The notes beneath the pieces are model-generated. The model searched no databases and was not told the origin of the DNA. It was given only the letters and a program-made list of their open reading frames with translations. 64,000 nucleotides of DNA, taken from Vibrio mytili (GTDB taxonomy: Bacteria; Pseudomonadota; Gammaproteobacteria; Enterobacterales; Vibrionaceae). Below, in pieces: positions 9,279 through 20,492 of the stretch (positions are counted from its first letter, which is position 1; the number at the start of each line of letters is the position of its first letter). The DNA lies in the NCBI RefSeq assembly GCF_000830505.1, contig NZ_JXOK01000006.1, positions 123,819-187,818 of the forward strand, written 5' to 3'. A program made the position numbers and the translations under genes.

Positions 9279-10484
9279 TTAAACGTCTAACAGGAGACGT
9301 GCAGGATCTTCCAACAACTCTTTGATGGTGACTAAGAAGCCAACTGACTCACGCCCATCGATTAAACGATGGTCGTAAGAGAGCGCTAGGTACATCATCG
9401 GTAGAATTTCAACCTTGCCATCCACAGCCATTGGACGCTCTTGGATTTTGTGCATACCCAGAATCGCTGATTGTGGTGGGTTGATGATTGGTGTAGACAT
9501 CAATGAACCGAACACGCCACCGTTAGTGATCGTGAAGTTACCACCCATCAGTTCGTCTACGGTTAGTTTGCCATCACGACCTTTGATAGCGAGCTCTTTA
9601 ATGCCTTTTTCAACATCGGCGAAACCTAGTGTGTCACAGTCTTTAAGTACTGGCGTAACCAAGCCACGTGGCGTTGAAACTGCCATGCTGATATCGAAGT
9701 AGTTGTGGTAAACAATATCGTCACCATCGATAGACGCGTTCACTTCAGGATAGCGCTTCAATGCTTCAGTCACTGCTTTCACGTAGAAAGACATGAAGCC
9801 AAGACGAATACCATGGCGCTCTTCAAACTGATCTTTGTACTGTTTACGAAGATCCATGATCGGTTTCATGTTCACTTCATTAAACGTGGTCAGCATCGCC
9901 GTGTTGTTTTTCGCTTCAAGCAGACGGTTTGCTACTGTCTTACGTAGGCGAGTCATTGGTACACGTTTCTGGCTGCGAGCCGTTGCTGGCGCTTCAACAA
10001 CTGGCTCATCTGCTTTAGGCGCAGACTTAGCACTCGCTAAATGAGCTTCGATATCTTCACGTGTGATACGACCACCAACACCTGTCCCTTTAACTTGGCT
10101 TGCTTCTAAACCGTGCTCGGCAAGAAGACGTCGAACCGCAGGGCTTAGCGCGTCGTTATTTTCTTCTGTAAGCGCGGCTTTGTGACGCTTATCAGGGGAA
10201 GCTTGAGTACCTTCTGTTTTATCAGAGGTTGGCTCACCGGCAACAGCACCAGGCTTCAATTTAGCAAGAATTTGCTTTGATAGTACGGTAGCGCCTTCTT
10301 CTTCAACAATGGCTTCTAAAACGCCAGCTTCCGGAGCAGGTACTTCTAGCACAACCTTATCGGTTTCGATATCAACCAACACTTCATCACGCTCAACTGC
10401 GTCGCCTGGTTGTTTGTGCCATGTCGCTACGGTTGCATCAGCAACTGATTCAGGTAAATCTGGAACCAGAATTTCAATTGTCAT
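9279..10484 (-). CDS. sucB: Dihydrolipoyl succinyltransferase (E2 of 2-oxoglutarate dehydrogenase)
   Basis: This is the E2 core of the 2-oxoglutarate dehydrogenase complex, 401 residues. It has one lipoyl domain (1-75) with lipoylated Lys43 in ETDKVVLEV, a peripheral subunit-binding domain (about 113-150, [14 protein letters not shown]), and a C-terminal acyltransferase domain with catalytic His372 and Asp376 in [11 protein letters not shown]. It starts 14 bases after sucA. E3 (lpd) is not in the window and is usually encoded with pyruvate dehydrogenase. Confidence 0.97.
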   Translation of the reverse strand: MTIEILVPDLPESVADATVATWHKQPGDAVERDEVLVDIETDKVVLEVPAPEAGVLEAIVEEEGATVLSKQILAKLKPGAVAGEPTSDKTEGTQASPDKRHKAALTEENNDALSPAVRRLLAEHGLEASQVKGTGVGGRITREDIEAHLASAKSAPKADEPVVEAPATARSQKRVPMTRLRKTVANRLLEAKNNTAMLTTFNEVNMKPIMDLRKQYKDQFEERHGIRLGFMSFYVKAVTEALKRYPEVNASIDGDDIVYHNYFDISMAVSTPRGLVTPVLKDCDTLGFADVEKGIKELAIKGRDGKLTVDELMGGNFTITNGGVFGSLMSTPIINPPQSAILGMHKIQERPMAVDGKVEILPMMYLALSYDHRLIDGRESVGFLVTIKELLEDPARLLLDV

Positions 10485-10498
10485 AACTGTTTCTTCCT

Positions 10499-13345
10499 TT
10501 AACTTCTAACTTCTAGTTCTTTGTTCGAAGTTTTTGAGTTCACGTTCAGAGCGTCTTCAACCAACGCTTTTTGTTGTTTCAAGTGCACCGACATGTAGCC
10601 AACTGCTGGCGAAGCAGAAGCTTGGCGACCTGCGTATTTCAGCTCGGCACCGGCTGGGATTGCGGCACGGAAGTTGTGCTGACTACAGTACCAAGCACCT
10701 TGGTTCTGAGGCTCTTCCTGACACCACACAAAATCTTCAACATTCGTGTATGGAGCGATGGCAGCTTGGACTTCTTCCATTGGGAATGGGTAAAGCTGTT
10801 CGATACGCACGATTGCAACGTCATCTTGTTCATTGTTTCTGCGCTGCTCTAGCAGGTCGAAATACACCTTACCGGCACAGAACACAACACGCTTCACTTT
10901 GCTAGGCTCTAAATCGTCGACTTCTGGAATGGCAGCTTGGAAACAACCATCTGCGAGGTCTTCGATGCTAGAAGTACAAAGTGGGTGGCGAAGCAATGAC
11001 TTTGGTGACATGACGATCAACGGACGACGCATTGGGCGAACCACTTGACGACGAATCATGTGATAAACCTGCGCTGGAGTTGATGGAACGACAACCTGCA
11101 TGTTTTGTTCAGCACACAACTGAAGGTAGCGTTCTAAACGAGCAGATGAGTGCTCAGGGCCTTGACCTTCATAACCGTGAGGCAGGAGCATCGTAAGACC
11201 ACACAAACGTGCCCATTTCTGTTCACCAGAAGAGATAAACTGGTCGATAACAACCTGCGCACCGTTGGCGAAATCACCAAATTGAGCTTCCCAAATCGTC
11301 AAACCGCCAGGCTCTGCCGTGGCATAACCGTATTCGAATGCCAGCACCGCTTCTTCTGATAAAACAGAGTCAAATACCTGGAAAGGTCCTTGCTTATCAT
11401 GGATATTGGCAAGAGGAATATAGGTGCTTGCGTCCGATTGATTATGCAGTACAGAGTGACGGTGGAAGAAAGTACCACGACCAGAATCTTGCCCGGAGAT
11501 ACGGATACGTTTCCCATCGTCAACCAATGTCGCGTATGCCAAAGTTTCTGCCATACCCCAATCGATGGCTTTTTCACCCGTCATCATGGCTTTGCGATCA
11601 TTGTATAGTTTATTGACTCGGCTCTGTAACTTGTGGCTCTCTGGGTACTGACACAGTCTATTACCAAGCTCGATAAGTCGTTGCTTATCAACTTGAGAGT
11701 TCCACTCCATATCCCATTCATGACCAAGGTATGGTGACCAGTCAACAGAATGCAGCGCCATTGGACGCCACTCTTTCACCACAACTTCACCACGATCGAG
11801 CGCATCACGGTACTCATTGACTAGTTGAGTCGCCGTTTCTATATCTGACTCATTTTTATCTATGAGGACATCGGCATAGAGCTTACGAGGTGTTGGGTGT
11901 TTTTTAATCTTTTGGTACATCAAAGGCTGGGTCGCATTTGGCTCGTCAGCTTCATTATGACCATGGCGGCGATAACACACCAAATCAATCACGACGTCAC
12001 GTTTAAACTCATTACGGTAGTCCAGCGCGATACGAGTAACAAACGCGACCGCTTCAGGATCATCGGCATTAACGTGGAAAATTGGCGCCTGAACCATCTT
12101 CGCAATGTCTGTACAGTACATCGTCGAGCGGGTATCACGTGGGTTAGATGTCGTGAAACCAACTTGGTTATTGACCACAACACGAACCGTACCACCGACA
12201 CAGAAGCCACGCGCGAGAGACATGTTGAATGTTTCCGCCACAACCCCTTGGCCTGCAATCGCAGAATCACCGTGAATAGTAATTGGGAGTACCTTGCTGC
12301 CTTGTTTATCACCTAAACGGTCTTGACGAGCACGTACAGAACCAATAACAACTGGGTTGACGATTTCTAAATGCGACGGGTTAAACGCGAGCGCTAAGTG
12401 AACATCACCACCTGGCGTTGCAAAGTCGGCAGAGAAACCTTGGTGATACTTAACATCACCCGTCCCCCATGTTTCGTCATGCTTACCAGCGAACTCATCA
12501 AACAGATCTTGTGGTTTCTTACCGAGTACGTTCACCAACATGTTTAAACGACCACGGTGAGCCATACCAATAACCACTTCACGCATACCGCTGTTACCCG
12601 CATGACGAATCAGTTCTTTTGTCATTGGGATAAGCGCGTCACCACCTTCTAGAGAAAAACGCTTTGCACCTGGGAATTTTGCGCCTAAGTAACGCTCAAG
12701 TCCTTCAGCTGCGGTAAGTTCTTCTAGAAACGTGAGTTTTTCTTCGTGATCAAATGATGGCTGACCAACCACAGACTCAAGACGCTGTTGAATCCAACGC
12801 TTTTGTTCTGTATCAGTCATGTGCATGTATTCTGCACCAATGGAACCACAGTAGGTTTTGTTCAGGGCTTCATAGATGTCTTTCAACTTCATGGTGTCTT
12901 GCCCAACGGCAAACGAACCTACGTTAAAAGTTTCTTCGAAGTCATCTTTGGTAAGATTATGGAATGCTGGATCTAACTCCGCCACTGTTGGGCGTTGCCA
13001 TATACCGAGAGGATCGAGCTCTGCAGCTTCGTGCCCGCGAAAGCGGTAAGCGTTGATTAGCTGTAGAACTTTTACTTGTTTTGCATCGACATCTGGGTCA
13101 CTAACTTGGACATTGTAATGCTTTGTTTCTTGAGCGAGCCGTCTGAAGTAGTCACGGACACGTGAATGCGGCTGTTCAGCCACTTCTTCTGATGGCTTGG
13201 GTAAGCCTTCAAAAACACGTTTCCACTCCTCACTTACCAGATCGGGATCACTTAGATACAGTTCGTAGAGGTCTTCTACATACGTTGCATTGGCGCCAGC
13301 CAAGTGTGAAGACTCGAGCCATGCCTTCATCACGCCGTTGTGCAT
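10499..13345 (-). CDS. sucA: 2-oxoglutarate dehydrogenase E1 component
   Basis: This is the thiamine-diphosphate-dependent decarboxylase of the 2-oxoglutarate dehydrogenase complex. It is 948 residues, slightly longer than the roughly 930 of E. coli. The N-terminus ([19 protein letters not shown]) aligns with family members and supports this start. GMAHRGRLN, the ThDP-binding [13 protein letters not shown] and the transketolase-like [10 protein letters not shown] motif are all present. It heads the suc part of the sdhCDAB-sucABCD cluster, with a 172-bp gap to sdhB. Confidence 0.97.
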   Translation of the reverse strand: MHNGVMKAWLESSHLAGANATYVEDLYELYLSDPDLVSEEWKRVFEGLPKPSEEVAEQPHSRVRDYFRRLAQETKHYNVQVSDPDVDAKQVKVLQLINAYRFRGHEAAELDPLGIWQRPTVAELDPAFHNLTKDDFEETFNVGSFAVGQDTMKLKDIYEALNKTYCGSIGAEYMHMTDTEQKRWIQQRLESVVGQPSFDHEEKLTFLEELTAAEGLERYLGAKFPGAKRFSLEGGDALIPMTKELIRHAGNSGMREVVIGMAHRGRLNMLVNVLGKKPQDLFDEFAGKHDETWGTGDVKYHQGFSADFATPGGDVHLALAFNPSHLEIVNPVVIGSVRARQDRLGDKQGSKVLPITIHGDSAIAGQGVVAETFNMSLARGFCVGGTVRVVVNNQVGFTTSNPRDTRSTMYCTDIAKMVQAPIFHVNADDPEAVAFVTRIALDYRNEFKRDVVIDLVCYRRHGHNEADEPNATQPLMYQKIKKHPTPRKLYADVLIDKNESDIETATQLVNEYRDALDRGEVVVKEWRPMALHSVDWSPYLGHEWDMEWNSQVDKQRLIELGNRLCQYPESHKLQSRVNKLYNDRKAMMTGEKAIDWGMAETLAYATLVDDGKRIRISGQDSGRGTFFHRHSVLHNQSDASTYIPLANIHDKQGPFQVFDSVLSEEAVLAFEYGYATAEPGGLTIWEAQFGDFANGAQVVIDQFISSGEQKWARLCGLTMLLPHGYEGQGPEHSSARLERYLQLCAEQNMQVVVPSTPAQVYHMIRRQVVRPMRRPLIVMSPKSLLRHPLCTSSIEDLADGCFQAAIPEVDDLEPSKVKRVVFCAGKVYFDLLEQRRNNEQDDVAIVRIEQLYPFPMEEVQAAIAPYTNVEDFVWCQEEPQNQGAWYCSQHNFRAAIPAGAELKYAGRQASASPAVGYMSVHLKQQKALVEDALNVNSKTSNKELEVRS

Positions 13346-13402
13346 ATTTTCCCTTAACCAGTAGTTTTCACGTTTGCTTCGGTCTACGCCGAGCTAATAA
13401 GA

Positions 13403-13421
13403 GCCAACTCTGTGAGTTGGC
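13403..13421 (-). promoter_or_regulatory. Hairpin in the sdhB-sucA spacer
   Basis: GCCAACTC / GAGTTGGC forms a perfect 8-bp stem with a 3-base loop upstream of sucA. A second, longer-looped inverted repeat, CGTTGCA / TGCAACG, lies at 13451-13499. They may modulate read-through or mRNA processing between sdh and suc. Neither has a T run. Confidence 0.45.
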
Positions 13422-13517
13422 AATGTCATATTCTTTTACTCAGAACCTGTCGTTGCAATGCTGAAAAATAGATTGTGGGTATTTCACAACACTGCAACGT
13501 CTTTACTCATGAGTAAA

Positions 13518-14234
13518 TTAAACCGAACGATTGACCAGCATCGATTTAATATGTCCGATGGCCTTCGTTGGGTTTAGTCCCTTAGGACAAACACTTACAC
13601 AATTCATAATGCCATGGCAACGAAAAACGCTAAATGCATCATCAAGATCAGACAGACGTTCATCTGTTGCGGTATCTCGGCTATCAATTAACCAACGGTA
13701 TGCGGCTAACAGACCTGCCGGGCCAATGAATTTATCTGGGTTCCACCAAAACGATGGGCATGACGTTGTACAACATGCACACATAATACACTCGTACAGT
13801 CCGTCCAAATGAGCACGGTCTTCTGGTGATTGTAAATTCTCACGAGAAGGTGGCAGTGCCCCTTCATCGATCAAGAATGGTTTCACCTTCGCATAGTTAT
13901 CGTAGAACTGTGTCATATCAACGATAAGGTCGCGCACCACAGGTAACCCTGGTAATGGACGTATCACTATTTTATCGCCAGTTAGCTCTGATAAAGGCGT
14001 AATACAAGCAAGACCATTCTTACCATTCATATTCAAGCCATCAGAACCACATACCCCTTCACGGCATGAACGACGGAAGGCGATGCTTGGATCTTGCTCC
14101 TTGAGCAGAATCAGCGCATCCAATACCATCATGTCCGAGCCTTCATCAACGTCCAGCGTATACTCTTTCATGTATGGTTTCGTATCCACGTCCGGGTTGT
14201 AGCGGTACAAAGAGAAGTTTAATTTCATCGTCAT
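13518..14234 (-). CDS. sdhB: Succinate dehydrogenase iron-sulfur subunit
   Basis: This is the iron-sulfur subunit of complex II. It passes electrons from SdhA FAD to quinone. All cluster ligands are visible: 2Fe-2S (CREGVCGSDG plus a downstream Cys), 4Fe-4S (CIMCACCTTSC) and 3Fe-4S (CHGIMNCVSVCPKGLNP). The frame gives 238 residues from the ATG at 14234. A second ATG two codons later (MKLNFSLYRYNPD) matches family N-termini equally well. It follows sdhA by 8 bases. Confidence 0.97.
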   Translation of the reverse strand: MTMKLNFSLYRYNPDVDTKPYMKEYTLDVDEGSDMMVLDALILLKEQDPSIAFRRSCREGVCGSDGLNMNGKNGLACITPLSELTGDKIVIRPLPGLPVVRDLIVDMTQFYDNYAKVKPFLIDEGALPPSRENLQSPEDRAHLDGLYECIMCACCTTSCPSFWWNPDKFIGPAGLLAAYRWLIDSRDTATDERLSDLDDAFSVFRCHGIMNCVSVCPKGLNPTKAIGHIKSMLVNRSV

Positions 14235-14242
14235 ATCCTCCC

Positions 14243-16009
14243 TTAGTATGTACGGACTTTCGGTGGGAATGCGTCACGGTGTACTGGCGTCATGTTGACA
14301 TCACGCTTCGTCATCGCTTCCGTTTCCGGGTTGTAGATAGAGTGGCATAGCCAGTTCGCATCATCACGATCAGGGAAGTCGAAACGAGCATGCGCTCCAC
14401 GGCTTTCTGTACGGTAGTTAGCGGCGACTGCGGTAGAGAATGCCGTTTCCATTAAGTTGTCCAGCTCCAAACACTCGATACGTTGTGTGTTGAACTCAGA
14501 AGACTTATCCGCAAGGTGAGCATTTTGTAAACGCTCGCGAATCACTTTGAGCTCTTCTAAGCCAGTCGCCATTGCGTCGCCCTCACGGAATACCGAGAAG
14601 CTATTTTGCATGCAGCTTTGTAGATCTTTACGAATCTGAACAGGATCTTCGCCGCCAGTACTATTCTCCCAACGCATAGTGCGCGCAAGAGACGCTTCAA
14701 TGTCAGATTCTGTCGCTGGGCGCGCTTCAGCTTGCGCTGCCAGCGTCTCACCGAGGTGTAGACCTGTCGCACGACCAAATACCACCAAGTCGAGTAGTGA
14801 GTTACCACCTAGACGGTTTGCACCGTGTACCGATACAGAGGCAATTTCACCACAAGCATAAAGACCTTGAACTTCCGCTTCACTGCCATCAGCTAATTGC
14901 TTAATTGCCTGACCTGAAACTTGAGTCGGTACGCCACCCATCATGTAGTGACACGTTGGGATAACTGGGATTGGTTCTTTCACCGGATCAACGTGTGCAA
15001 ACGTACGAGATAGTTCACAAATACCAGGCAAGCGTGATTCAAGCACTTCTTTACCTAGGTGATCCAGTTTCAATTTAATGTGTGGACCCCATGGGCCATC
15101 GCAGCCACGGCCTTCACGGATTTCAATCATCATCGAACGCGCAACAACGTCACGACCGGCTAAGTCTTTCGCGTTCGGTGCGTAGCGTTCCATGAAGCGT
15201 TCGCCATCTTTATTAAGCAGGTAACCACCTTCACCACGACAACCTTCTGTAACTAGCACCCCGGCGCCAGCGATACCGGTCGGGTGGAACTGCCACATTT
15301 CCATGTCTTGCATTGGCACACCTGCACGCAGTGCCATACCAACGCCATCACCCGTGTTAATGTGTGCGTTAGTAGTCGATGCGTAAATACGACCTGCACC
15401 ACCCGTCGCTAAAATGGTTGCTTTCGATTTGAAGTAGCAGATTTCACCCGTTTCCATACAAATCGCAGTACAACCCATGATCGCGCCATCTTGGTTCTTG
15501 ACTAAATCTAGTGCGTACCACTCTGAGAAAATGGTTGTTTTATGCTTAACGTTTTGTTGGTAAAGCGTATGAAGAAGTGCGTGACCTGTACGGTCTGCCG
15601 CCGCCGCTGTACGCGCAGCCTGCTCACCACCAAACTCTTTTGACTGTCCACCGAATGGTCGCTGATAGATGGAGCCGTTATCAAAGCGAGAGAATGGAAG
15701 ACCCATTTTCTCAAGCTCAATGACAGACTCAGGACCATTTTTACACATGTACTCAATCGCATTTTGGTCACCGATGTAATCGGAACCTTTTACCGTATCG
15801 TACATATGCCATTGCCAATCGTCCTTGTGAGAGTTACCAAGTGCAACGGTAATACCACCCTGTGCAGAAACGGTATGAGAACGAGTTGGAAAAACTTTAG
15901 ATAGCAAAGCACATGAAAGGCCTTGCTCCGAAATTTGTAGTGCAGCGCGCATACCTGCACCACCAGCGCCGATTACTACGGCATCAAACTCACGAACTGG
16001 AATAGACAC
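14243..16009 (-). CDS. sdhA: Succinate dehydrogenase flavoprotein subunit
   Basis: This is the catalytic subunit that oxidises succinate to fumarate at covalently bound FAD. It is 588 residues, the family length. The dinucleotide-binding motif GAGGAGM is at 14-20. The FAD-linking His45 lies in [10 protein letters not shown]. The active-site HPTG and the substrate-binding HYMMGG region are present. Its start abuts the sdhD stop with no gap, so the subunits are made together. Confidence 0.97.
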   Translation of the reverse strand: MSIPVREFDAVVIGAGGAGMRAALQISEQGLSCALLSKVFPTRSHTVSAQGGITVALGNSHKDDWQWHMYDTVKGSDYIGDQNAIEYMCKNGPESVIELEKMGLPFSRFDNGSIYQRPFGGQSKEFGGEQAARTAAAADRTGHALLHTLYQQNVKHKTTIFSEWYALDLVKNQDGAIMGCTAICMETGEICYFKSKATILATGGAGRIYASTTNAHINTGDGVGMALRAGVPMQDMEMWQFHPTGIAGAGVLVTEGCRGEGGYLLNKDGERFMERYAPNAKDLAGRDVVARSMMIEIREGRGCDGPWGPHIKLKLDHLGKEVLESRLPGICELSRTFAHVDPVKEPIPVIPTCHYMMGGVPTQVSGQAIKQLADGSEAEVQGLYACGEIASVSVHGANRLGGNSLLDLVVFGRATGLHLGETLAAQAEARPATESDIEASLARTMRWENSTGGEDPVQIRKDLQSCMQNSFSVFREGDAMATGLEELKVIRERLQNAHLADKSSEFNTQRIECLELDNLMETAFSTAVAANYRTESRGAHARFDFPDRDDANWLCHSIYNPETEAMTKRDVNMTPVHRDAFPPKVRTY

Positions 16010-16354
16010 TTACGCACCCCACAAAATAAATAGACCAGAGAAAACATAGCCGAATAGAACAGCTATAACACCGAGTTGTAGTGCGCCTCGCAGCTTCGCG
16101 CACTTAATGTAATCGGTTAGAACTTGCCACAAGCCAATCCACGCGTGGATCAGTATCGATACAAGTGCCAACATGGTGAATACTTTGGTGAAGGTGCCAC
16201 CAAAGAACTGGGTCCAAGATGCATAAGAGATATCTGAAAATGCGCAAAAGCCAATCAGATAAATTGTGTATAGGGTCATAATGATGGCGGTTGCACGAAT
16301 CAGTAGGAAATCGTGTACCCCATTACGACCAAATGAAGATACGTGTTTTACCAT
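16010..16354 (-). CDS. sdhD: Succinate dehydrogenase membrane anchor subunit SdhD
   Basis: This is a small membrane anchor of complex II, 114 residues, with three hydrophobic helices. The heme-ligand region is [18 protein letters not shown] placed the start at the ATG at 16354 ([16 protein letters not shown]), which matches the family. The frame stays open further upstream, but that extension overlaps sdhC antiparallel in content and is not hydrophobic. The start overlaps the end of sdhC by 7 bp. Confidence 0.93.
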   Translation of the reverse strand: MVKHVSSFGRNGVHDFLLIRATAIIMTLYTIYLIGFCAFSDISYASWTQFFGGTFTKVFTMLALVSILIHAWIGLWQVLTDYIKCAKLRGALQLGVIAVLFGYVFSGLFILWGA

Positions 16355-16740
16355 ACCAAGATCCCCGCCAATAGTGATAAGACTACAGTTGCACCAAACG
16401 CGACTTTCGCGCTCATTGTACCGGTATCGAGTTCTTCGAAGTAACCAAGGTCCATCATCAAATGACGAACGCCACCAGCAATGTGGTAGGCAAGTGCAGT
16501 TAAGATTCCCCACATGATGAATTTCACGAAAAAGCCATCAACGATGTCAGCGGCTTCCATAAAACCCATAGGGGATGACAGAGAAATGGACAGTAACCAA
16601 AGCAATATTCCCACCGCAACAAACGTTATTACCCCAGACACACGGTGCAGGATCGATGCGATTGCTGTGATAGGAAAGCGGATGGTCTGTAAATCTAAAT
16701 TAACAGGTCTTGACTTTCTTTCTTTCACGGGCTTGCTCAC
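16348..16740 (-). CDS. sdhC: Succinate dehydrogenase cytochrome b556 subunit SdhC
   Basis: This is the large membrane anchor of complex II, 130 residues. The N-terminal signature is [26 protein letters not shown], with SILHRVSG a PROSITE-type SdhC motif. Three membrane helices follow. The heme-binding histidine is in [16 protein letters not shown]. It is the first gene of the sdhCDAB-sucABCD cluster and is divergent from gltA. Confidence 0.95.
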   Translation of the reverse strand: MSKPVKERKSRPVNLDLQTIRFPITAIASILHRVSGVITFVAVGILLWLLSISLSSPMGFMEAADIVDGFFVKFIMWGILTALAYHIAGGVRHLMMDLGYFEELDTGTMSAKVAFGATVVLSLLAGILVW

Positions 16741-17134
16741 TCAGCTCCATTGAGCATTTATTGTTATAACTAATTTCAGTGTCCAAATGTACAAAAGTTA
16801 ACACTTTCTTAACACAATTGCCGCTTTAACGCGGAGAAGTTTGTAAAGAATTTGTTAACAGCAGAGCTACAAACAACCTCACTTTTTTGTTTTTAGCCCC
16901 GAATATATAAGGATTTAACCAAAATTTTCTCAGCCAATATACGGCCAGCAACATTCTAATACAATTGGTGTAACAAATTATGCTACATAGAACAGATTTT
17001 TAACGATTTTCATGAGAAAAATCATAACAAGTGCACACAAACTCGGAGAAAAATTGACTTTAGGTTGTAAGAGAAGTAAAAAAACGGCACATAAACATCC
17101 TGGACGGATTAAATTATAAACAAAGGAGATTGTT
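16741..17134. promoter_or_regulatory. Divergent sdhC / gltA control region
   Basis: This 394-bp AT-rich region must hold both promoters. ArcA-like GTTAA repeats occur (GTTAACACTTTCTTAAC near 16797-16813, TTTGTTAACA near 16851-16860). Such sites suit redox control of the citric acid cycle known in relatives. A clear ribosome binding site (AAGGAG) precedes gltA at about 17122-17127. No open frame was seen. Confidence 0.5.
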
Positions 17135-18424
17135 ATGGCGGATAAGAAAGCGACCCTTCATGTTGAAGGCCAAGCGCCAATCGAACTGCCAATTATGGAC
17201 GGTACACTAGGTACGCCTGTAATTGATGTTCGTAAACTGGGAGCGAATGGTTACTTTACTTTTGACCCTGGTTTTCTTGCCACTGCATCTTGTGAATCAT
17301 CAATCACCTATATCGATGGCGGCAAAGGTATCCTTTTGCACCGCGGTTTCCCGATTGATCAATTAGCCAATAACGCAGATTACTTAGAAGTTTGTTACAT
17401 CCTTCTTTATGGTGAAGCCCCAACCCGAGAGCAATACGAACAATTCAAGAAGACCGTTACTCGCCACACAATGGTACACGAGCAGATCGCAAGCTTTTTC
17501 CATGGCTTCCGACGTGATGCCCACCCAATGGCAGTAATGTGTGGTGTGGTTGGTGCTCTGGCTGCTTTTTATCACGATTCTCTCGACATCAATAACGATG
17601 AGCACCGAGATATCGCTGCTTACCGCCTTATTTCTAAAATGCCGACTCTGGCCGCGATGTGTTACAAGTACTCCATCGGTCAGCCTTTTATCTACCCACG
17701 TAACGATCTAAGCTACGCAGAAAACTTCCTACACATGATGTTTGCAAATCCATGCGAAGAGTACGAAGTAAATCCTGTGGTTGCGCGTGCGATGGATAAA
17801 ATTTTCACCCTGCACGCTGATCACGAACAAAATGCTTCTACATCAACGGTTCGTCTTGCAGGTTCTTCTGGCGCAAACCCATTTGCATGTATTGCAGCTG
17901 GTATTGCCTCTCTGTGGGGACCAGCGCACGGCGGTGCTAACGAAGCTTGTTTGAGAATGTTAGAAGAGATCGGCAGTGTCGATAAGATCCCTGAATACGT
18001 AGAACGCGCGAAAGATAAAGATGATCCATTCCGCCTAATGGGCTTTGGTCACCGTGTGTACAAAAACTACGACCCTCGTGCGACAGTCATGCGTGAAACC
18101 TGCCATGAAGTACTCAAAGAGCTTAATATACAAGATCCATTGCTTGATGTTGCTATGGAACTTGAACGCATCGCACTTTCTGACGAATACTTCGTGTCTA
18201 AGAAACTTTATCCGAACGTAGACTTTTACTCAGGTATTATTCTGAAAGCGATCGGTATCCCAGTTTCTATGTTTACCGTTATTTTCGCTCTGTCTCGCAC
18301 AGTAGGCTGGATCGCACATTGGAACGAAATGCACAGCGACCCACTAAACCGCATCGGTCGTCCTCGTCAGCTATACACTGGTGAGAGTCAGCGCGAGTTT
18401 TCGCCTCTTCATGAGCGTGAATAA
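17135..18424 (+). CDS. gltA: Type II citrate synthase
   Basis: This condenses acetyl-CoA and oxaloacetate to citrate, the entry step of the citric acid cycle. It is 429 residues, the size of the hexameric NADH-sensitive type II enzymes. Active-site regions [10 protein letters not shown] (His), [14 protein letters not shown] (His) and VDFYSG (Asp) are all intact. A good AAGGAG ribosome binding site fits this ATG. It is monocistronic with a terminator just downstream. Confidence 0.97.
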   Translation: MADKKATLHVEGQAPIELPIMDGTLGTPVIDVRKLGANGYFTFDPGFLATASCESSITYIDGGKGILLHRGFPIDQLANNADYLEVCYILLYGEAPTREQYEQFKKTVTRHTMVHEQIASFFHGFRRDAHPMAVMCGVVGALAAFYHDSLDINNDEHRDIAAYRLISKMPTLAAMCYKYSIGQPFIYPRNDLSYAENFLHMMFANPCEEYEVNPVVARAMDKIFTLHADHEQNASTSTVRLAGSSGANPFACIAAGIASLWGPAHGGANEACLRMLEEIGSVDKIPEYVERAKDKDDPFRLMGFGHRVYKNYDPRATVMRETCHEVLKELNIQDPLLDVAMELERIALSDEYFVSKKLYPNVDFYSGIILKAIGIPVSMFTVIFALSRTVGWIAHWNEMHSDPLNRIGRPRQLYTGESQREFSPLHERE

Positions 18425-18451
18425 TCGCTAAGCTGAGCGTCAAACAAAAAT

Positions 18452-18483
18452 AAAGGGTTGAGACTCATGTCTCAACCCTTTGT
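18452..18483 (+). terminator. gltA terminator
   Basis: The stem AAAGGGTTGAGAC / GTCTCAACCCTTT with a short loop lies 30 bases after the gltA stop, followed by TGTGTTTT. It can also act against minus-strand transcription. Confidence 0.75.
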
Positions 18484-18598
18484 GTTTTGAACCGTTCCTC
18501 TTTTACCGCTTCTCCAACCATGGGAGCTGACAGAACGAACTCAGCTTCGAATTTACAAAGTGTTAACCCCGTCGAATTATACGCTTTAGATACCTGGA

Positions 18599-19357
18599 TT
18601 AAACCGGGTTATCGATATCAATAAACTCAACCAATAAGCCATATTCATCTGCAAGCCATTTCCCCAGAGCCTTAATCCCATATCGCTCCGTTGCATGATG
18701 CCCAGCGGCAAAATAATGGATGTCCATTTCGCGCGCTGTGTAAGTGGTACGCTCAGAAATTTCCCCTGATATAAACGCATCCAATCCATGCTGAACCGCA
18801 AGCTCAATGAAGTCTTGTCCGCCACCAGTACACCATCCGACGGTTTCGATCATTTTGTCTGCGTTTTCTGGCGCGATGTGTAGCGGTGCTCGGTTCAACA
18901 CTTGATTGATCTTGTTCGCAAACTCCGCACCTGTCACTGGTTTCTTCAGTCGTCCAAACATAGCAACGGATTGTGGGTGCCCTTCCAAGCCCCCTTCCAC
19001 TTCGATCTCAAGCAAGCGGGCCAGTTCAGCGTTATTACCCAGATCAGGATGGATATCGAGTGGTAGATGATAACCGTATAAATTGATGTCGTTTTTAATC
19101 AAACTACGGATCCGTTTCCCTTTCATACCACGAATGGGCTCTGGTTCTCCCTTCCAAAAGTAGCCATGATGAACAAGCAATGCGTCAGCATTAAGTTCCA
19201 CAGCTTTATCTATTAAGGCTTGAGACGCCGTAACTCCCGTAACAATGCGGTTTACTACCGATTTTCCTTCGACTTGCAGCCCATTTGGCGCATAGTCTTT
19301 AATTAACTGTGGTGACAGTTTTTCGTTAAGAATCTGTTCTAGCTTTAAGTTGTTCAT
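18599..19357 (-). CDS. ybgI: Nif3-like dinuclear metal centre protein (YbgI family)
   Basis: This is a Nif3/DUF34 family protein of 252 residues that forms toroidal hexamers with a di-metal site. Its biochemical role is unresolved, although GTP cyclohydrolase-like and metal-chaperone roles have been suggested for the family. Metal ligands are visible in LLVHHGYFWKG, in YHLPLDIHPDLGN and in the C-terminal YFAAGHHATERYG. I started at the ATG at 19357 (MNNLKLEQIL). The open frame continues 35 codons upstream into a non-conserved leader. It is convergent with gltA. Confidence 0.88.
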   Translation of the reverse strand: MNNLKLEQILNEKLSPQLIKDYAPNGLQVEGKSVVNRIVTGVTASQALIDKAVELNADALLVHHGYFWKGEPEPIRGMKGKRIRSLIKNDINLYGYHLPLDIHPDLGNNAELARLLEIEVEGGLEGHPQSVAMFGRLKKPVTGAEFANKINQVLNRAPLHIAPENADKMIETVGWCTGGGQDFIELAVQHGLDAFISGEISERTTYTAREMDIHYFAAGHHATERYGIKALGKWLADEYGLLVEFIDIDNPV

Positions 19358-19627
19358 AATTCGTTCCAATTTCTGGCGCATGTGTACGACAATAAACTTG
19401 AGATGCTTCGCTCGGTATGAATCACTGAGAACATAGACAGCCCAACACTTTGCATCCTGCATCTTGAAGTCTTAAAGTGTATATCGAACTTAGATAGAGA
19501 TGCCAGAGTCAGCGCCATTCGCTTGTGACTTTGCTTAGACATCATCAAATATTTGCATTCACTGTGCAAAACATCTTGAGGCTATTTGGGTATACAATGG
19601 TGCTTTAACTTCTCTTATGGTTAAGGA

Positions 19628-20389
19628 ATGGCTTTGAATCAACTGCAACGTTTCTATCAATGGATCGCCAACTCGCCTCCCCTGTTTTATCTGCAACCAC
19701 CGTTTGCAACACTCGAGGATGTCTCGGCAGCATCTTTAAACGAGTCAGAGGAATATAAGGGTAATCCACGACTTGGCTTTCTTTATCAGCATTTATGCAC
19801 CACCTTACTTGAGAACTCTCAACGGTATCAAATCATTGCAGACGAAATTCAATTAAATGATGACAATGGCCAAACCATTGGAGCCATTGACTTACTGCTC
19901 AAGAATACCGAATCCAACCAAGTCGAGCACTGGGAAGTCGCGATCAAGTTTTATCTGTTACACAAGGGGATATGGTACGGCCCGAATGCACACGACCAGT
20001 TACACAAAAAACTGGATCGAATGCTAACGCACCAATTAAAAATGAGCAAACGACCTGAATTGCAGCAAATCGTACCATTGGACACTCCGCCAGAAGAGCG
20101 GCTCCTGATGCAAGGACGGCTTTATATCAATCCTTTCAGCACAGAGACAACACCTACTGAGTGTCTGGGTTTTGAGCTAAATCCAAATCAAATAACTGGA
20201 TTTTGGTGCTACAAAAGCCAATGGGATTTAATCGGCCAGCCACTTTACCACTTACATAAACCATGCTGGGCGATTGGTACAGATGATTTCTCTCAACCAA
20301 TTGAAAAACCTTCAGATCGATTTATACATGCCCAAACGAAGGACGGTCAATTCTGGTTCGTCGTGCCTGACTCATGGCCAGGAAACTAG
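19628..20389 (+). CDS. DUF1853 family protein
   Basis: This is a 253-residue cytosolic protein of the DUF1853 family, with no known activity. It contains an acidic-basic core reminiscent of nuclease folds (DEIQLND, GAIDLLLKN, EHWEVAIKFYL), where the D-x(n)-E-x-K pattern GAIDLLL...WEVAIK resembles a PD-(D/E)XK site. This is inference from pattern only. It is divergent from the Nif3-like gene and shares a terminator with pgm. Confidence 0.8.
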   Translation: MALNQLQRFYQWIANSPPLFYLQPPFATLEDVSAASLNESEEYKGNPRLGFLYQHLCTTLLENSQRYQIIADEIQLNDDNGQTIGAIDLLLKNTESNQVEHWEVAIKFYLLHKGIWYGPNAHDQLHKKLDRMLTHQLKMSKRPELQQIVPLDTPPEERLLMQGRLYINPFSTETTPTECLGFELNPNQITGFWCYKSQWDLIGQPLYHLHKPCWAIGTDDFSQPIEKPSDRFIHAQTKDGQFWFVVPDSWPGN

Positions 20390-20432
20390 ATTCATGATCG
20401 GGAAACTAAGCTGATCAGGACGGTTAAAATAC

Positions 20433-20464
20433 AAAAGGGTTGATGCTTTCACATCAACCCTTTT
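20433..20464. terminator. Bidirectional terminator between the DUF1853 gene and pgm
   Basis: AAAAGGGTTGATG / CATCAACCCTTTT is a perfect 13-bp stem with a 6-base loop, A-rich on the left and T-rich on the right. It serves the convergent genes on both sides. Confidence 0.85.
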
Positions 20465-20492
20465 AATAAGCTGTTACTACGTGAGGTTACTT

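Noticed and set aside
16355..16513. Longer SdhD starting at 16513
   Set aside because: The extension lies inside sdhC in another frame, has no hydrophobic helix and does not resemble the family.
19358..19462. Longer N-terminus of the Nif3-like protein
   Set aside because: The 35-residue leader is not like family members, which start at MNNLKLEQIL.
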